Origin: Microbacterium ulmi
Lineage (GTDB): Bacteria > Actinomycetota > Actinomycetes > Actinomycetales > Microbacteriaceae
Assembly: GCF_011759705.1 (NCBI RefSeq)
Contig: NZ_JAAOZF010000001.1
Location: forward strand, 2,342,551-2,406,550
DNA: 64,000 nt
Reading direction: 5' to 3'
In this document: piece after piece, positions 21,556 to 28,725 of the stretch
Layout: each line of letters starts with the position of its first letter
How positions within the stretch are numbered: position 1 is the stretch's first letter
The notes under the pieces: model-generated
Databases searched by the model: none
Seen by the model: the letters and a program-made list of their open reading frames with translations, nothing else
What the model was told of the DNA's origin: nothing
Made by a program: the position numbers and the translations under genes

Positions 21556-22350
21556 GTGACGACCATCGCCGTCGGCGCCCCGGGGTCCTCCCGCCGCTAC
21601 CTCCACTCCCTGTGGCTCCTCTCGGCCCGCGACCTCCGCGTCCGGTACGCCACCAGCGCGCTGGGCTACCTATGGTCGGTGCTCGACCCGCTCGTCATGA
21701 GCGCGATCTACTGGTTCGTCTTCACGCAGGTCTTCCACCGCTCGAGCGTGGGGGGCGACCCGTACATCGTGTTCCTCATCACGGCGCTGCTTCCGTGGGT
21801 GTGGTTCAACTCGGCGGTCTCCGACTTCACGAAGGCCTTCAGCAAGGACGCGCGGCTCGTGCGGTCGACCGCGATCCCGCGCACGATCTGGGTCAACCGG
21901 ATCGTCTTGAGCAAGGGCATCGAGTTCCTGTGCTCGATCCCCGTGCTCGCGCTGTTCGCGGTCTTCACGGGGGCTGTGCCCGGGTGGGGACTTCTCTGGT
22001 TCCCCGTCGCGGTCGTGCTGCAGACCGCCCTGCTCGTGGGCCTCGGGCTGCTCGTCGCGCCCCTGTGCGTCATGTGGGGCGACCTCGAGCGCACGACGCG
22101 GCTCATCCTTCGCGCGCTGTTCTACGTGTCGCCCGTCATCTACGGGGTCGCCGACCTGCCGGGTGTGTTCCGGGAGCTGGCCGCTCTCAATCCGCTCGCG
22201 GGCATCTTCACGCTCTACCGCATGGGGTTCTTCCCGAACGAGTGGGACACACTGTCCGTCGTCATCAGCGTCGTCCTGACCCTCGGGCTGCTCGTGCTGG
22301 GCGCGCTGGTGTTCCGTCGGCTCGAGCCGTCCGTGCTGAAGGAGCTGTGA
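21556..22350 (+). CDS. wzm: ABC-2 polysaccharide exporter, permease
   Basis: 264 residues, six predicted spans, ABC2-type permease of the Wzm/TagG/RfbD group (LRVRYATSALGYLWSVLDPL is the family's amphipathic entry segment). It exports a lipid-linked glycan across the membrane. GTG 21556 follows the -10-like TAGACT (21542-21547) by 8 nt. Its TGA shares a base with the ATG of the ATPase gene. Related pairs export galactan in Mycobacterium and teichoic acids in Firmicutes. Confidence 0.88.
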   Translation: MTTIAVGAPGSSRRYLHSLWLLSARDLRVRYATSALGYLWSVLDPLVMSAIYWFVFTQVFHRSSVGGDPYIVFLITALLPWVWFNSAVSDFTKAFSKDARLVRSTAIPRTIWVNRIVLSKGIEFLCSIPVLALFAVFTGAVPGWGLLWFPVAVVLQTALLVGLGLLVAPLCVMWGDLERTTRLILRALFYVSPVIYGVADLPGVFRELAALNPLAGIFTLYRMGFFPNEWDTLSVVISVVLTLGLLVLGALVFRRLEPSVLKEL

Positions 22351-23093
22351 TGGCGGAGAGCGCCGCCATCCGGGTCGAGGGACTCGGCATCCTGTTCCGC
22401 CGCAACCGGCGGGGCCGCCGCAGCCTCAAGGATCTGTTCGCCGGCACGTCGCGGCGTTCGCGTCCCGGTGAGTTCTGGGCGCTGCGCGATGTGTCGTTCG
22501 ACGTGCGACCGGGGGAGTCGATCGGCGTGGTCGGCCGCAACGGACAGGGCAAGTCGACGCTTCTCAAGCTCGTCGCGGGCGTCCTGCTGCCCGACGAGGG
22601 CTCGGTGGCGGTGAACGGCGGCGTGGCGCCGCTCATCGAGATCACCGGCGGCTTCGTCGGCGACCTCACGGTGCGCGAGAACGTGCGCCTGACGGCGGGA
22701 CTGCACGGGATGTCGCGGGCCGAGGTTAACCGTCGCTTCGACGACATCATCGACTTCGCCGAGCTCGCCGAGTCGGTGGACACCCCGTACAAGCACCTGT
22801 CCAACGGCATGAAGGTCCGGCTGGCCTTCTCGGTCGTGTCTCAGCTGGAGGAGCCGATCCTGCTCGTCGACGAGGTGCTGGCCGTGGGAGACAAGGCGTT
22901 CCGCGAGAAGTGCTACAAGCGCATCGACGAGCTTCTCGCCGAAGGGCGGACCCTCTTCTTCGTATCGCACAACGAGAAGGACCTGCGCCGCTTCTGCACG
23001 CGCGGGCTCTACCTCGACAAGGGCCGGCTCGCGCTGGACGCCCCGATCGGCGACGTGCTCGATCGGTACAACGCGGACTACAACGCGGGCTGA
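22350..23093 (+). CDS. wzt: ABC polysaccharide exporter, ATPase
   Basis: 247 residues: Walker A GVVGRNGQGKST, signature LSNGMKVRLAF, Walker B PILLVDEVLAVGD, and the H-loop FVSHNEKD. The length covers only the nucleotide-binding domain. The C-terminal carbohydrate-binding domain of O8/O9-type Wzt is absent, as in TagH-like and RfbE-like short forms. It is coupled to wzm by a one-base overlap. Confidence 0.9.
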   Translation: MAESAAIRVEGLGILFRRNRRGRRSLKDLFAGTSRRSRPGEFWALRDVSFDVRPGESIGVVGRNGQGKSTLLKLVAGVLLPDEGSVAVNGGVAPLIEITGGFVGDLTVRENVRLTAGLHGMSRAEVNRRFDDIIDFAELAESVDTPYKHLSNGMKVRLAFSVVSQLEEPILLVDEVLAVGDKAFREKCYKRIDELLAEGRTLFFVSHNEKDLRRFCTRGLYLDKGRLALDAPIGDVLDRYNADYNAG

Positions 23094-23142
23094 TCAGAGC
23101 CCGCCGCTCTCGCTCATGCGGGAGCAGCGCGCGGCGTATGAC

Positions 23143-23189
23143 TAAGCTGAAACGTCATGGGGAGTATCGCGGTGCTCAATGGGGAGTAG
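23143..23189 (+). promoter_or_regulatory. Leaderless mini-ORF overlapping the GT29-like start
   Basis: TAAGCT (23143-23148) is followed 8 nt later by ATG 23157, which opens a 10-codon ORF (MGSIAVLNGE, stop 23187-23189). That ORF overlaps the ATG 23179 of the next gene in another frame. The 10-mer ATGGGGAGTA occurs at both starts (23157-23166 and 23179-23188). The downstream ATG has no Shine-Dalgarno sequence, so terminating or re-initiating ribosomes may set its translation. This reading is inferred from sequence only. Confidence 0.4.
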
Positions 23190-23877
23190 CAGTTTTCTCG
23201 TGCGCGACGATGTGCCGACTGAGCAGGAGGCGGCGTTCTATGCCCGCCTGAGGCCCCTTGTGGCGAGTTATGCAGCGACCCATCCCATCAGGCGAGTCGC
23301 CGTCGTCGGCAACCAGCCACTCGCGCCCTCCGCGGAACGAGCCGAGCTCATCGACACGGCCGATGTGGTCTTCCGCGTCAACGGCTTCGGCGCCGACGAC
23401 GCCGAAGGGCCACCCTCCGTCGGCTCCCGCACCGACGTCGTCGTGTTCAATCGAGGGGTTCGTCCCACACCGTGGTTCTTCCAGGACTATGCCGAACGCC
23501 TCTACCTGATGATCGAGCCAGGCAGAATGCTGTGGGAGAACCCGAAGATCCCGGATTTCTGGCCCAAAGACTTCGGATTCGTGACGATGCCCAATCGCGA
23601 GGTCATCATCCCGCTCGGCCACGCACTCGGGTTGAATCCGAAGACTGAGGGACTCTGGGCTACGACCGGGACTGTCATGCTCTGGATCGCCACTCGGCTG
23701 TTCCCAGACACACCGGTGGACGCGGCCGGATTCTCGTTCGTCGACGAACCCGAGCAGTCCGCATGGAACCACGCGTACGGCGACCCCTCGGCGGTCGGAT
23801 CCGAGCATCGCATCGGGCCCGAATCGACACTCGTACGGAAGTGGATCGCCACCGGACAGGTCGCGTACCACCGCTGA
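23179..23877 (+). CDS. GT29-like (sialyltransferase-fold) glycosyltransferase
   Basis: 232 residues with all three GT29-type motifs in order. An L-motif-like segment at ~39-70 has VVGN and, after an Asp-rich turn, VVFRVNGF. An S-motif-like segment has ATTG at ~161-164 and ends AAGFSFVDE. A VS-motif-like H210-x4-E215 follows (HRIGPE). GT29 enzymes transfer CMP-activated nonulosonic acids. Next to a complete pseudaminic acid pathway, this is the best candidate for the pseudaminyltransferase. No signal peptide or membrane span is seen. The assignment rests on motifs alone. Confidence 0.6.
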   Translation: MGSSSFLVRDDVPTEQEAAFYARLRPLVASYAATHPIRRVAVVGNQPLAPSAERAELIDTADVVFRVNGFGADDAEGPPSVGSRTDVVVFNRGVRPTPWFFQDYAERLYLMIEPGRMLWENPKIPDFWPKDFGFVTMPNREVIIPLGHALGLNPKTEGLWATTGTVMLWIATRLFPDTPVDAAGFSFVDEPEQSAWNHAYGDPSAVGSEHRIGPESTLVRKWIATGQVAYHR

Positions 23878-23901
23878 AAACGTGATATCAGGATGGAAGC
23901 T

Positions 23902-24270
23902 ATGCTGAATCGAATCCGACGTCGTCTGGATGCTGCCGTCGAGCGCCGAGTCGATCCCCGCGTGGACGCCCGAATCCACGCGATCCGCGAGGAGATCGCA
24001 CGGGAGAACGCCGACTACGAGTCGCGTCTTGCGGGCACGCAGGCGGACTTCTCTTACCTGCGATCCGAGTTCGATCGGATCGCTCCGCAACTCGCCGCCC
24101 TCGAACAGCGGTTCGAGAGCCTGCGCCATGAGCTCTCTGTCGCCGAGCGCGACCCGGACGGCATACTCGCGCAGGCTCGTCGCGAGCATGAGCGAGCCCG
24201 CTTGCGTCTTGAGCTCGTCGCACATTATGAAGAGCGTCTGCGCCGCCTCGAGGACGAGAACGCGCCCTAG
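23902..24270 (+). CDS. Small coiled-coil protein, unknown function
   Basis: 122 residues, highly charged and almost entirely helical. Heptad-like leucines run through LAALEQRFESLRHEL and ARLRLELVAHYEERLRRLE. No membrane span or signal peptide is present. ATG 23902 is preferred over ATG 23893 because the purine-rich AGGATGGAAG stretch lies in front of it. It is 24 bp downstream of the GT29-like gene on the same strand, so a scaffold or partner role in the same step is possible but unproven. Confidence 0.6.
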   Translation: MLNRIRRRLDAAVERRVDPRVDARIHAIREEIARENADYESRLAGTQADFSYLRSEFDRIAPQLAALEQRFESLRHELSVAERDPDGILAQARREHERARLRLELVAHYEERLRRLEDENAP

Positions 24271-24277
24271 CGTTGTC

Positions 24278-24991
24278 TCAGCGGCCAGCGTCGGCTTCCG
24301 TTCGGCGGAGATCCGGTCGCCGTGCCATCAGCGCGAGAATCTCGTCCTGGCCGAACAAGGGGTCGCCCCTGTACAACTCGTCATAGACGGCCCGCGCGAA
24401 GGAAAGATCGGCGGGGTAGTCGACCGTCCACCTCAGATCGGAGCGATCGGGTACCTGGGTCACGGCGTGAAGGCGGAATCGCTGCGGTCGCCGATAGATA
24501 CCCAGCGTCACATGCTCGCGCTCTTCGCCCGTCGGGTCGACAGCCGAGAGGGCGCGCAGCGCGGCGGAGCGGACGGCTTCGACATCCAGACCGCGAGGGA
24601 ACGTGCGGATCATCGCGTTCGAGGTGTAGTCGGCCCCGTGCGCTTCATGCTCGCGGACGACGCGGTCGATGACCGCTGGGTCGGTGAGCACATTGTCGCC
24701 GGTCAGACGCACGACGGTGTCCGGCTCGAACTCATCGATGACGGTCAGGAAACGGCTGAGCACGTCATCAAGGCTTCCGCGCCGCACAACCACGCCCGCG
24801 GTCTCTGCGACAGCGACGAGGGGATCATCGCTCGGATCGGTCGAGGTCGCGAGAACCAGACCGTCGAGGGTTCGAGCGCGGGAGATGCGTTCGATCGCCC
24901 GGAGGATCAGTGGGACGCCGAGCACCGGCGCGAGGACCTTTCCCGGAAGCCGAGAGGAGCTCATCCGGGCCTGGAGAATCGCGAGGGGCAC
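24278..24991 (-). CDS. SpsF/PseF-type cytidylyltransferase
   Basis: 237 residues. The N-terminal nucleotide-binding loop ILQARMSSSRLPGK is that of SpsF-like NTP transferases related to CMP-nonulosonate synthetases; VRLTGDN carries the metal-binding Asp. In this context it should activate pseudaminic acid with CTP (PseF step). The GTG start at 24991 lies 39 bp from the divergent pseH-like gene. It is convergent with the coiled-coil gene, 7 bp apart. A later domain seen in some SpsF proteins is missing. Confidence 0.75.
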   Translation of the reverse strand: MPLAILQARMSSSRLPGKVLAPVLGVPLILRAIERISRARTLDGLVLATSTDPSDDPLVAVAETAGVVVRRGSLDDVLSRFLTVIDEFEPDTVVRLTGDNVLTDPAVIDRVVREHEAHGADYTSNAMIRTFPRGLDVEAVRSAALRALSAVDPTGEEREHVTLGIYRRPQRFRLHAVTQVPDRSDLRWTVDYPADLSFARAVYDELYRGDPLFGQDEILALMARRPDLRRTEADAGR

Positions 24992-25018
24992 GAAAAGAGG
25001 CTACCCGCGAAGCGTCCC

Positions 25019-25024
25019 TATGCT
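25019..25024 (+). promoter_or_regulatory. -10 box, leaderless-type, pseH-like gene
   Basis: TATGCT followed by exactly 6 nt and GTG 25031 in the 39-bp divergent gap. This supports GTG 25031 rather than the in-frame GTGs at 25034 and 25040. Confidence 0.5.
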
Positions 25025-25030
25025 GAGACC

Positions 25031-25513
25031 GTGGTGACCGTGCGGCGGGCGAAGGCAGGAGACAGCCGTGACCTCCTTGCGTGGCGAAACGATCCGGAGA
25101 CGCGCGCAGCCTCCATCGACACCGGCCCCGTACCGCTCGCGACGCACGAGGCGTGGTTCACCCGCGTCCTCGCCGACCCGCATCGGGTTCTCTACATCGG
25201 CCTGGACGAGGCCGGAACTTCAATCGGGATGGTTCGCTTCGACCGAGGAGACGATGGCGCCGCGGAGGTGAGCATCAACGTCGCGCCCGCTCAGCGCGGC
25301 CGTCGGCTAGGCCGCGCACTGCTGCTCGCCGCGATATCGAGCTATCGGGGCGAGGCCGGCAACGGCACTCTGTATGCGTCCGTCCGCACCGGCAACGCTG
25401 CCAGCCTGCGATTGTTCCGAAGAGTCGGGTTCTCCACCGCTGGCGGGTCGAGTGATGTGATCGTGCTCGTCCTGCGCGACGATCGGCGGATCAGCCGAGC
25501 AGGTCCCAGCTGA
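25031..25513 (+). CDS. GNAT N-acetyltransferase, PseH-like
   Basis: 160 residues, GNAT fold. The acetyl-CoA loop is INVAPAQRGRRLGRALL and the C-terminal motif is NAASLRLFRRVGF. It also has LLAWRNDPETR, the N-terminal WRN segment common to sugar N-acetyltransferases such as PseH and RimJ-like enzymes. The expected step is acetylation of UDP-4-amino-4,6-dideoxy-L-AltNAc. Its last 23 bases overlap the 3' end of the convergent pseI gene. Confidence 0.72.
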   Translation: MVTVRRAKAGDSRDLLAWRNDPETRAASIDTGPVPLATHEAWFTRVLADPHRVLYIGLDEAGTSIGMVRFDRGDDGAAEVSINVAPAQRGRRLGRALLLAAISSYRGEAGNGTLYASVRTGNAASLRLFRRVGFSTAGGSSDVIVLVLRDDRRISRAGPS

Positions 25514-26531
25514 GCGGGGTTCCCTTGACAGCGCCAGTCCGGAACACCCGCCCGATCACGCGGTGCAGATCGGCGGGAGGCAGCCCGCCACCTGGTCGCA
25601 CGCTCCGGACGTTCGCGTGTGAGGCAACATCTCCGGGCCTCACATCCGCGGAGACATAGAGGGACGGACGGAGCCGGAGTGACTCGGTCTCCGCCGGAGT
25701 TGCCCACTGGCTCGCCGAGCCGAGTGCGCGCGCTGCCGCATCGCAGCCCTCGACCAAGAGACGCAGCTCAGTCGGTTCGAGGGAGAACGCGGCATCCACG
25801 CCGCCTTCGGCCCTACTCAGTGTGAAGTGCTTCTCGATCACCGAAGCGCCGAGTGCCGTGGCGGCCACAGAGACGCCGATACCCAGCGTGTGGTCGGACA
25901 GACCGACCTTGACGCCGAACATGTCTGCCATCACCGGCATCCGCCTGAGGTTCGCGTCGTCTGGAATGGCGGGATAGGAACTGGTGCAGGCCAGAAGTGT
26001 GAGGTCGGCGCAGCCACCGTCGATCGCAGCGTCGACCGCTGCCGCGACCTCCGCGATCGACGCAGTCCCCACCGAGATGATCATCGGTTTGCCGGTCTGG
26101 GCGACGATCCGGATGAGCGGCGTATCCACGATCTCCAGAGAGGCGATCTTGTAGAGGGGCACGTCGAGCTCCTCGAGGAAGTCGACCGCGGTCTCATCGA
26201 ACGGCGTGGAGAACGCGACAAGGCCGAGCTCGCGGGCCAGGTCGAAGATGGGTCGATGCCACTCCCAGGGCGTGTGCGCCTCGCGGTAGAGGTCGTACAG
26301 CGTGCGGGCGCCCCACAGCGCGTGCCCGTCACTGACGCGGAAGGCAGGACTGTCGACGTCGAGTGTGATCGTGTCAGCAGTGTAGGTCTGGATCTTTACT
26401 GCATGCGCGCCTGCGTTCGCTGCCGCTCGCACGATGTCAAGAGCGCGGTCCAGCGAACCGTTGTGGTTCCCGGACATCTCCGCCACGATCATTGGGCCGA
26501 GCCGGTCGGCTGATGACACGGGGCCAGTCAT
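25491..26531 (-). CDS. pseI: Pseudaminic acid synthase (NeuB family)
   Basis: 346 residues, normal for PseI. It condenses the 6-deoxy-diacetamido sugar with phosphoenolpyruvate. Residues ~1-280 form the NeuB TIM barrel (MIVAEMSGNHNGSLDRAL, AVKIQTYTADT, GLSDHTLGIG, VIEKHFTLSR). A C-terminal SAF/antifreeze-like domain follows at ~285-346 (RPSLYVSADVRPG). EMSGNHNG is the PseI/SpsE form rather than classical NeuB. ATG 26531 overlaps the pseC stop by four bases. The long upstream extension of this frame is not coding. Confidence 0.9.
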   Translation of the reverse strand: MTGPVSSADRLGPMIVAEMSGNHNGSLDRALDIVRAAANAGAHAVKIQTYTADTITLDVDSPAFRVSDGHALWGARTLYDLYREAHTPWEWHRPIFDLARELGLVAFSTPFDETAVDFLEELDVPLYKIASLEIVDTPLIRIVAQTGKPMIISVGTASIAEVAAAVDAAIDGGCADLTLLACTSSYPAIPDDANLRRMPVMADMFGVKVGLSDHTLGIGVSVAATALGASVIEKHFTLSRAEGGVDAAFSLEPTELRLLVEGCDAAARALGSASQWATPAETESLRLRPSLYVSADVRPGDVASHANVRSVRPGGGLPPADLHRVIGRVFRTGAVKGTPLSWDLLG

Positions 26532-27658
26532 TCGAGCGCCCTTCGTACGAGATCGATGACGCGAAGCTGATCGCTCTCGCCGAGACTGGCGTACATCGGG
26601 AGCGAGATCTCCTCGGCATAGTACCGCTCGGCAACGGGGCACATTCCGCGGCGGTAGCCGAGATCCTCGAAGTAGGGATGCCAGTAGACCGGAATGTAGT
26701 TGACCTGGACCAGCACGCCGTTGGCGCGGAGAAAGTCGAAGACTTCGCGTCTGCGGCCGCCTTGGACGCGAATCGGGAACAGGTGCCACATCGGATCTGT
26801 GTCGGGACGGCGCGCAGGAAGGGTGAGCCCCTCGACGTCGGCCAGTCCGTCCATGTAGCGATCGAAGACGCGGGCGCGGGCGGTCTTGAACTCGACGATG
26901 CGGCGCAGCTGGCTCAGCCCCAGCGCGCAGAGCACGTCCGGCAGTCTGTAGTTGAGGCCGAGCGAGTGCACCTCCTGGTGCCACGGTCCCTCTTCCGGCC
27001 GTCGCTGAAGTGCTCGATCGCGGACGAGACCGTGATTCCGGAATCGTCGGGCAGCCTCGGCGAGCGCCGGGTCATCTGTGACGACGGCGCCACCTTCTGC
27101 CGTCGTCATGTTCTTGGTGGGGAAGAACGAGAACGTGGTGATGTCGGCGAGGCTTCCGACGGGGCGTCCGCGGTAGGTCGAGGCGATCGAATGTGCGGCG
27201 TCCTCCAGCAGGAGGGCTCCGGATGCGGACGTAAGCGTCTTGAGGGCATCGGCGTCGGAAGGATGTCCGGCGTAGTCGACCGCCGCGACGACCCGCGTCG
27301 CGTCGTTCACGAGAGCGGCTGCTGCGCGCGGATCGATGTTGCCCGTGTCCTCTTCGACGTCGGCGAAGACGATCGTCGCTCCCAGCTGTGCCGCGGCCGC
27401 TGCGGTGGCGACGAACGTGAGAGCGGGGACGACTACTTCGTCGATCGGCCCGACTCCTGCCGCGGCGTACGCAACATGAAGCGCTGCCGTGCCGTTGCTC
27501 GTCGTGATGGCGTCGGACACCCCTGCAGTCGTCGCGATGGCGGCCTCGAACTCGGCTACGCGGGGCCCTGTCGTGAGCCAGTCGCTGCGCAGCGCCTCGA
27601 CGACAGCCGCGACGTCCTCATCGTCGATCGATTGACGGCCATAGGGAATCGGACCCAT
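26528..27658 (-). CDS. pseC: UDP-4-keto-sugar aminotransferase
   Basis: 376 residues, DegT/DnrJ/EryC1 family. It is a PLP enzyme adding the 4-amino group to the PseB product with glutamate as donor. Visible are SNGTAALHVAY, VVVPALTFVAT, LLEDAAHS and the PLP lysine in FSFFPTKNMTTAEGG. The ending YYAEEISLPMY is typical of PseC. ATG 27658 shares its A with the TGA of pseB, so pseB-pseC-pseI form one coupled operon. Confidence 0.92.
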   Translation of the reverse strand: MGPIPYGRQSIDDEDVAAVVEALRSDWLTTGPRVAEFEAAIATTAGVSDAITTSNGTAALHVAYAAAGVGPIDEVVVPALTFVATAAAAAQLGATIVFADVEEDTGNIDPRAAAALVNDATRVVAAVDYAGHPSDADALKTLTSASGALLLEDAAHSIASTYRGRPVGSLADITTFSFFPTKNMTTAEGGAVVTDDPALAEAARRFRNHGLVRDRALQRRPEEGPWHQEVHSLGLNYRLPDVLCALGLSQLRRIVEFKTARARVFDRYMDGLADVEGLTLPARRPDTDPMWHLFPIRVQGGRRREVFDFLRANGVLVQVNYIPVYWHPYFEDLGYRRGMCPVAERYYAEEISLPMYASLGESDQLRVIDLVRRALE

Positions 27659-28677
27659 CAGTCGAGGGTTTCCAAGATGTCGCGGAGTGCCGCAGTGTCG
27701 AGCCACAGGTCGTTGGTGTTGGAGCGGTAGGCGAATCCATCCGGAACCGCCTCACCGTCTGCGGGCGCACGCCAGCCTGTCCATCCGGCGACGGTCGGCA
27801 GCACCACATACCGGTCCCCGAGCAGAAGCGTGCGACGGCTGTCGTCTTCGGAGATCATCTCCTCATGCAGCTTCTCTCCAGGCCGGATGCCGATCTCATG
27901 GGTCGGCGAGTTCGGAGCGACTGCCTCGACGAGGTCGAGGATCCGCATGCTGGGGATGCGAGGGACATAGAGCTCACCGCCGACCATCTGGTCGAAGGAA
28001 TCGATGACGAACTGGACTGCCTGCGGCAGCGTGATCCAGAACCTGGTCATACGTGCGTCGGTGATGGGCAGCGACTTGCCCTCGGCCGCGAGCTTCTTGA
28101 AGAAGGGGACGACAGAGCCACGACTTCCCATGACGTTGCCATAGCGCACGACGCTGAAGCGCGTCTCGTAACCAGATGCGTAGTGATTGGCTGACTGGAA
28201 GAGCTTGTCTGCCGCGAGCTTCGTGGCGCCGTAGAGATTCAACGGGCTGGAGGCTTTGTCGGTCGAGAGCGCGACGACCTTCTTGACTCCGGTGTCGATC
28301 GCGGCCTCTATGACGTTCTGCGAACCGACAATGTTGGTGCGGACGTACTCGAACGGGTTGTACTCGGCAGTGTCGACCTGCTTGAGCGCTGCCGCGTGCA
28401 CGACGTAGTCGACCCCATGCATCGCACGCCGGAGCCGGTGCTCATCGCGAACGTCCCCGATGAACCATCGCAGTCGCGAGTCGTCGCCGAACATCTGCCG
28501 GACCTCGTACTGCTTCAGTTCATCACGTGAATACACGACGATGCGTCGGGGGTCGTGCCTTTCGAGCACGTGCGCCATGAACGCCTTCCCGAACGAGCCC
28601 GTGCCGCCCGTTATGAGGATCGACGATCCGTCTAGTATTGCGATGATGAACCTCCAAGCCTGCCGATGGGGGAGCAT
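27658..28677 (-). CDS. pseB: UDP-GlcNAc 4,6-dehydratase (inverting)
   Basis: 339 residues, the first committed step: dehydration at C4/C6 with C5 inversion. Motifs are ILITGGTGSFGKAF (NADP), STDKASSPLNLYGATK (TDK and YxxxK) and RYGNVMGSRGSV. The start is uncertain. ATG 28677 adds ~13 residues beyond the family N-terminus. GGAGG lies inside that extension, and the position where homologues begin reads ATA (28638), so a rare non-ATG start is conceivable. It is divergent from pseG with a 48-bp gap. Confidence 0.9.
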   Translation of the reverse strand: MLPHRQAWRFIIAILDGSSILITGGTGSFGKAFMAHVLERHDPRRIVVYSRDELKQYEVRQMFGDDSRLRWFIGDVRDEHRLRRAMHGVDYVVHAAALKQVDTAEYNPFEYVRTNIVGSQNVIEAAIDTGVKKVVALSTDKASSPLNLYGATKLAADKLFQSANHYASGYETRFSVVRYGNVMGSRGSVVPFFKKLAAEGKSLPITDARMTRFWITLPQAVQFVIDSFDQMVGGELYVPRIPSMRILDLVEAVAPNSPTHEIGIRPGEKLHEEMISEDDSRRTLLLGDRYVVLPTVAGWTGWRAPADGEAVPDGFAYRSNTNDLWLDTAALRDILETLD

Positions 28678-28725
28678 GCTGGCGGCGCAGACACGGCCGG
28701 CGGATGTCCCCCGAAGAGCCTACCG

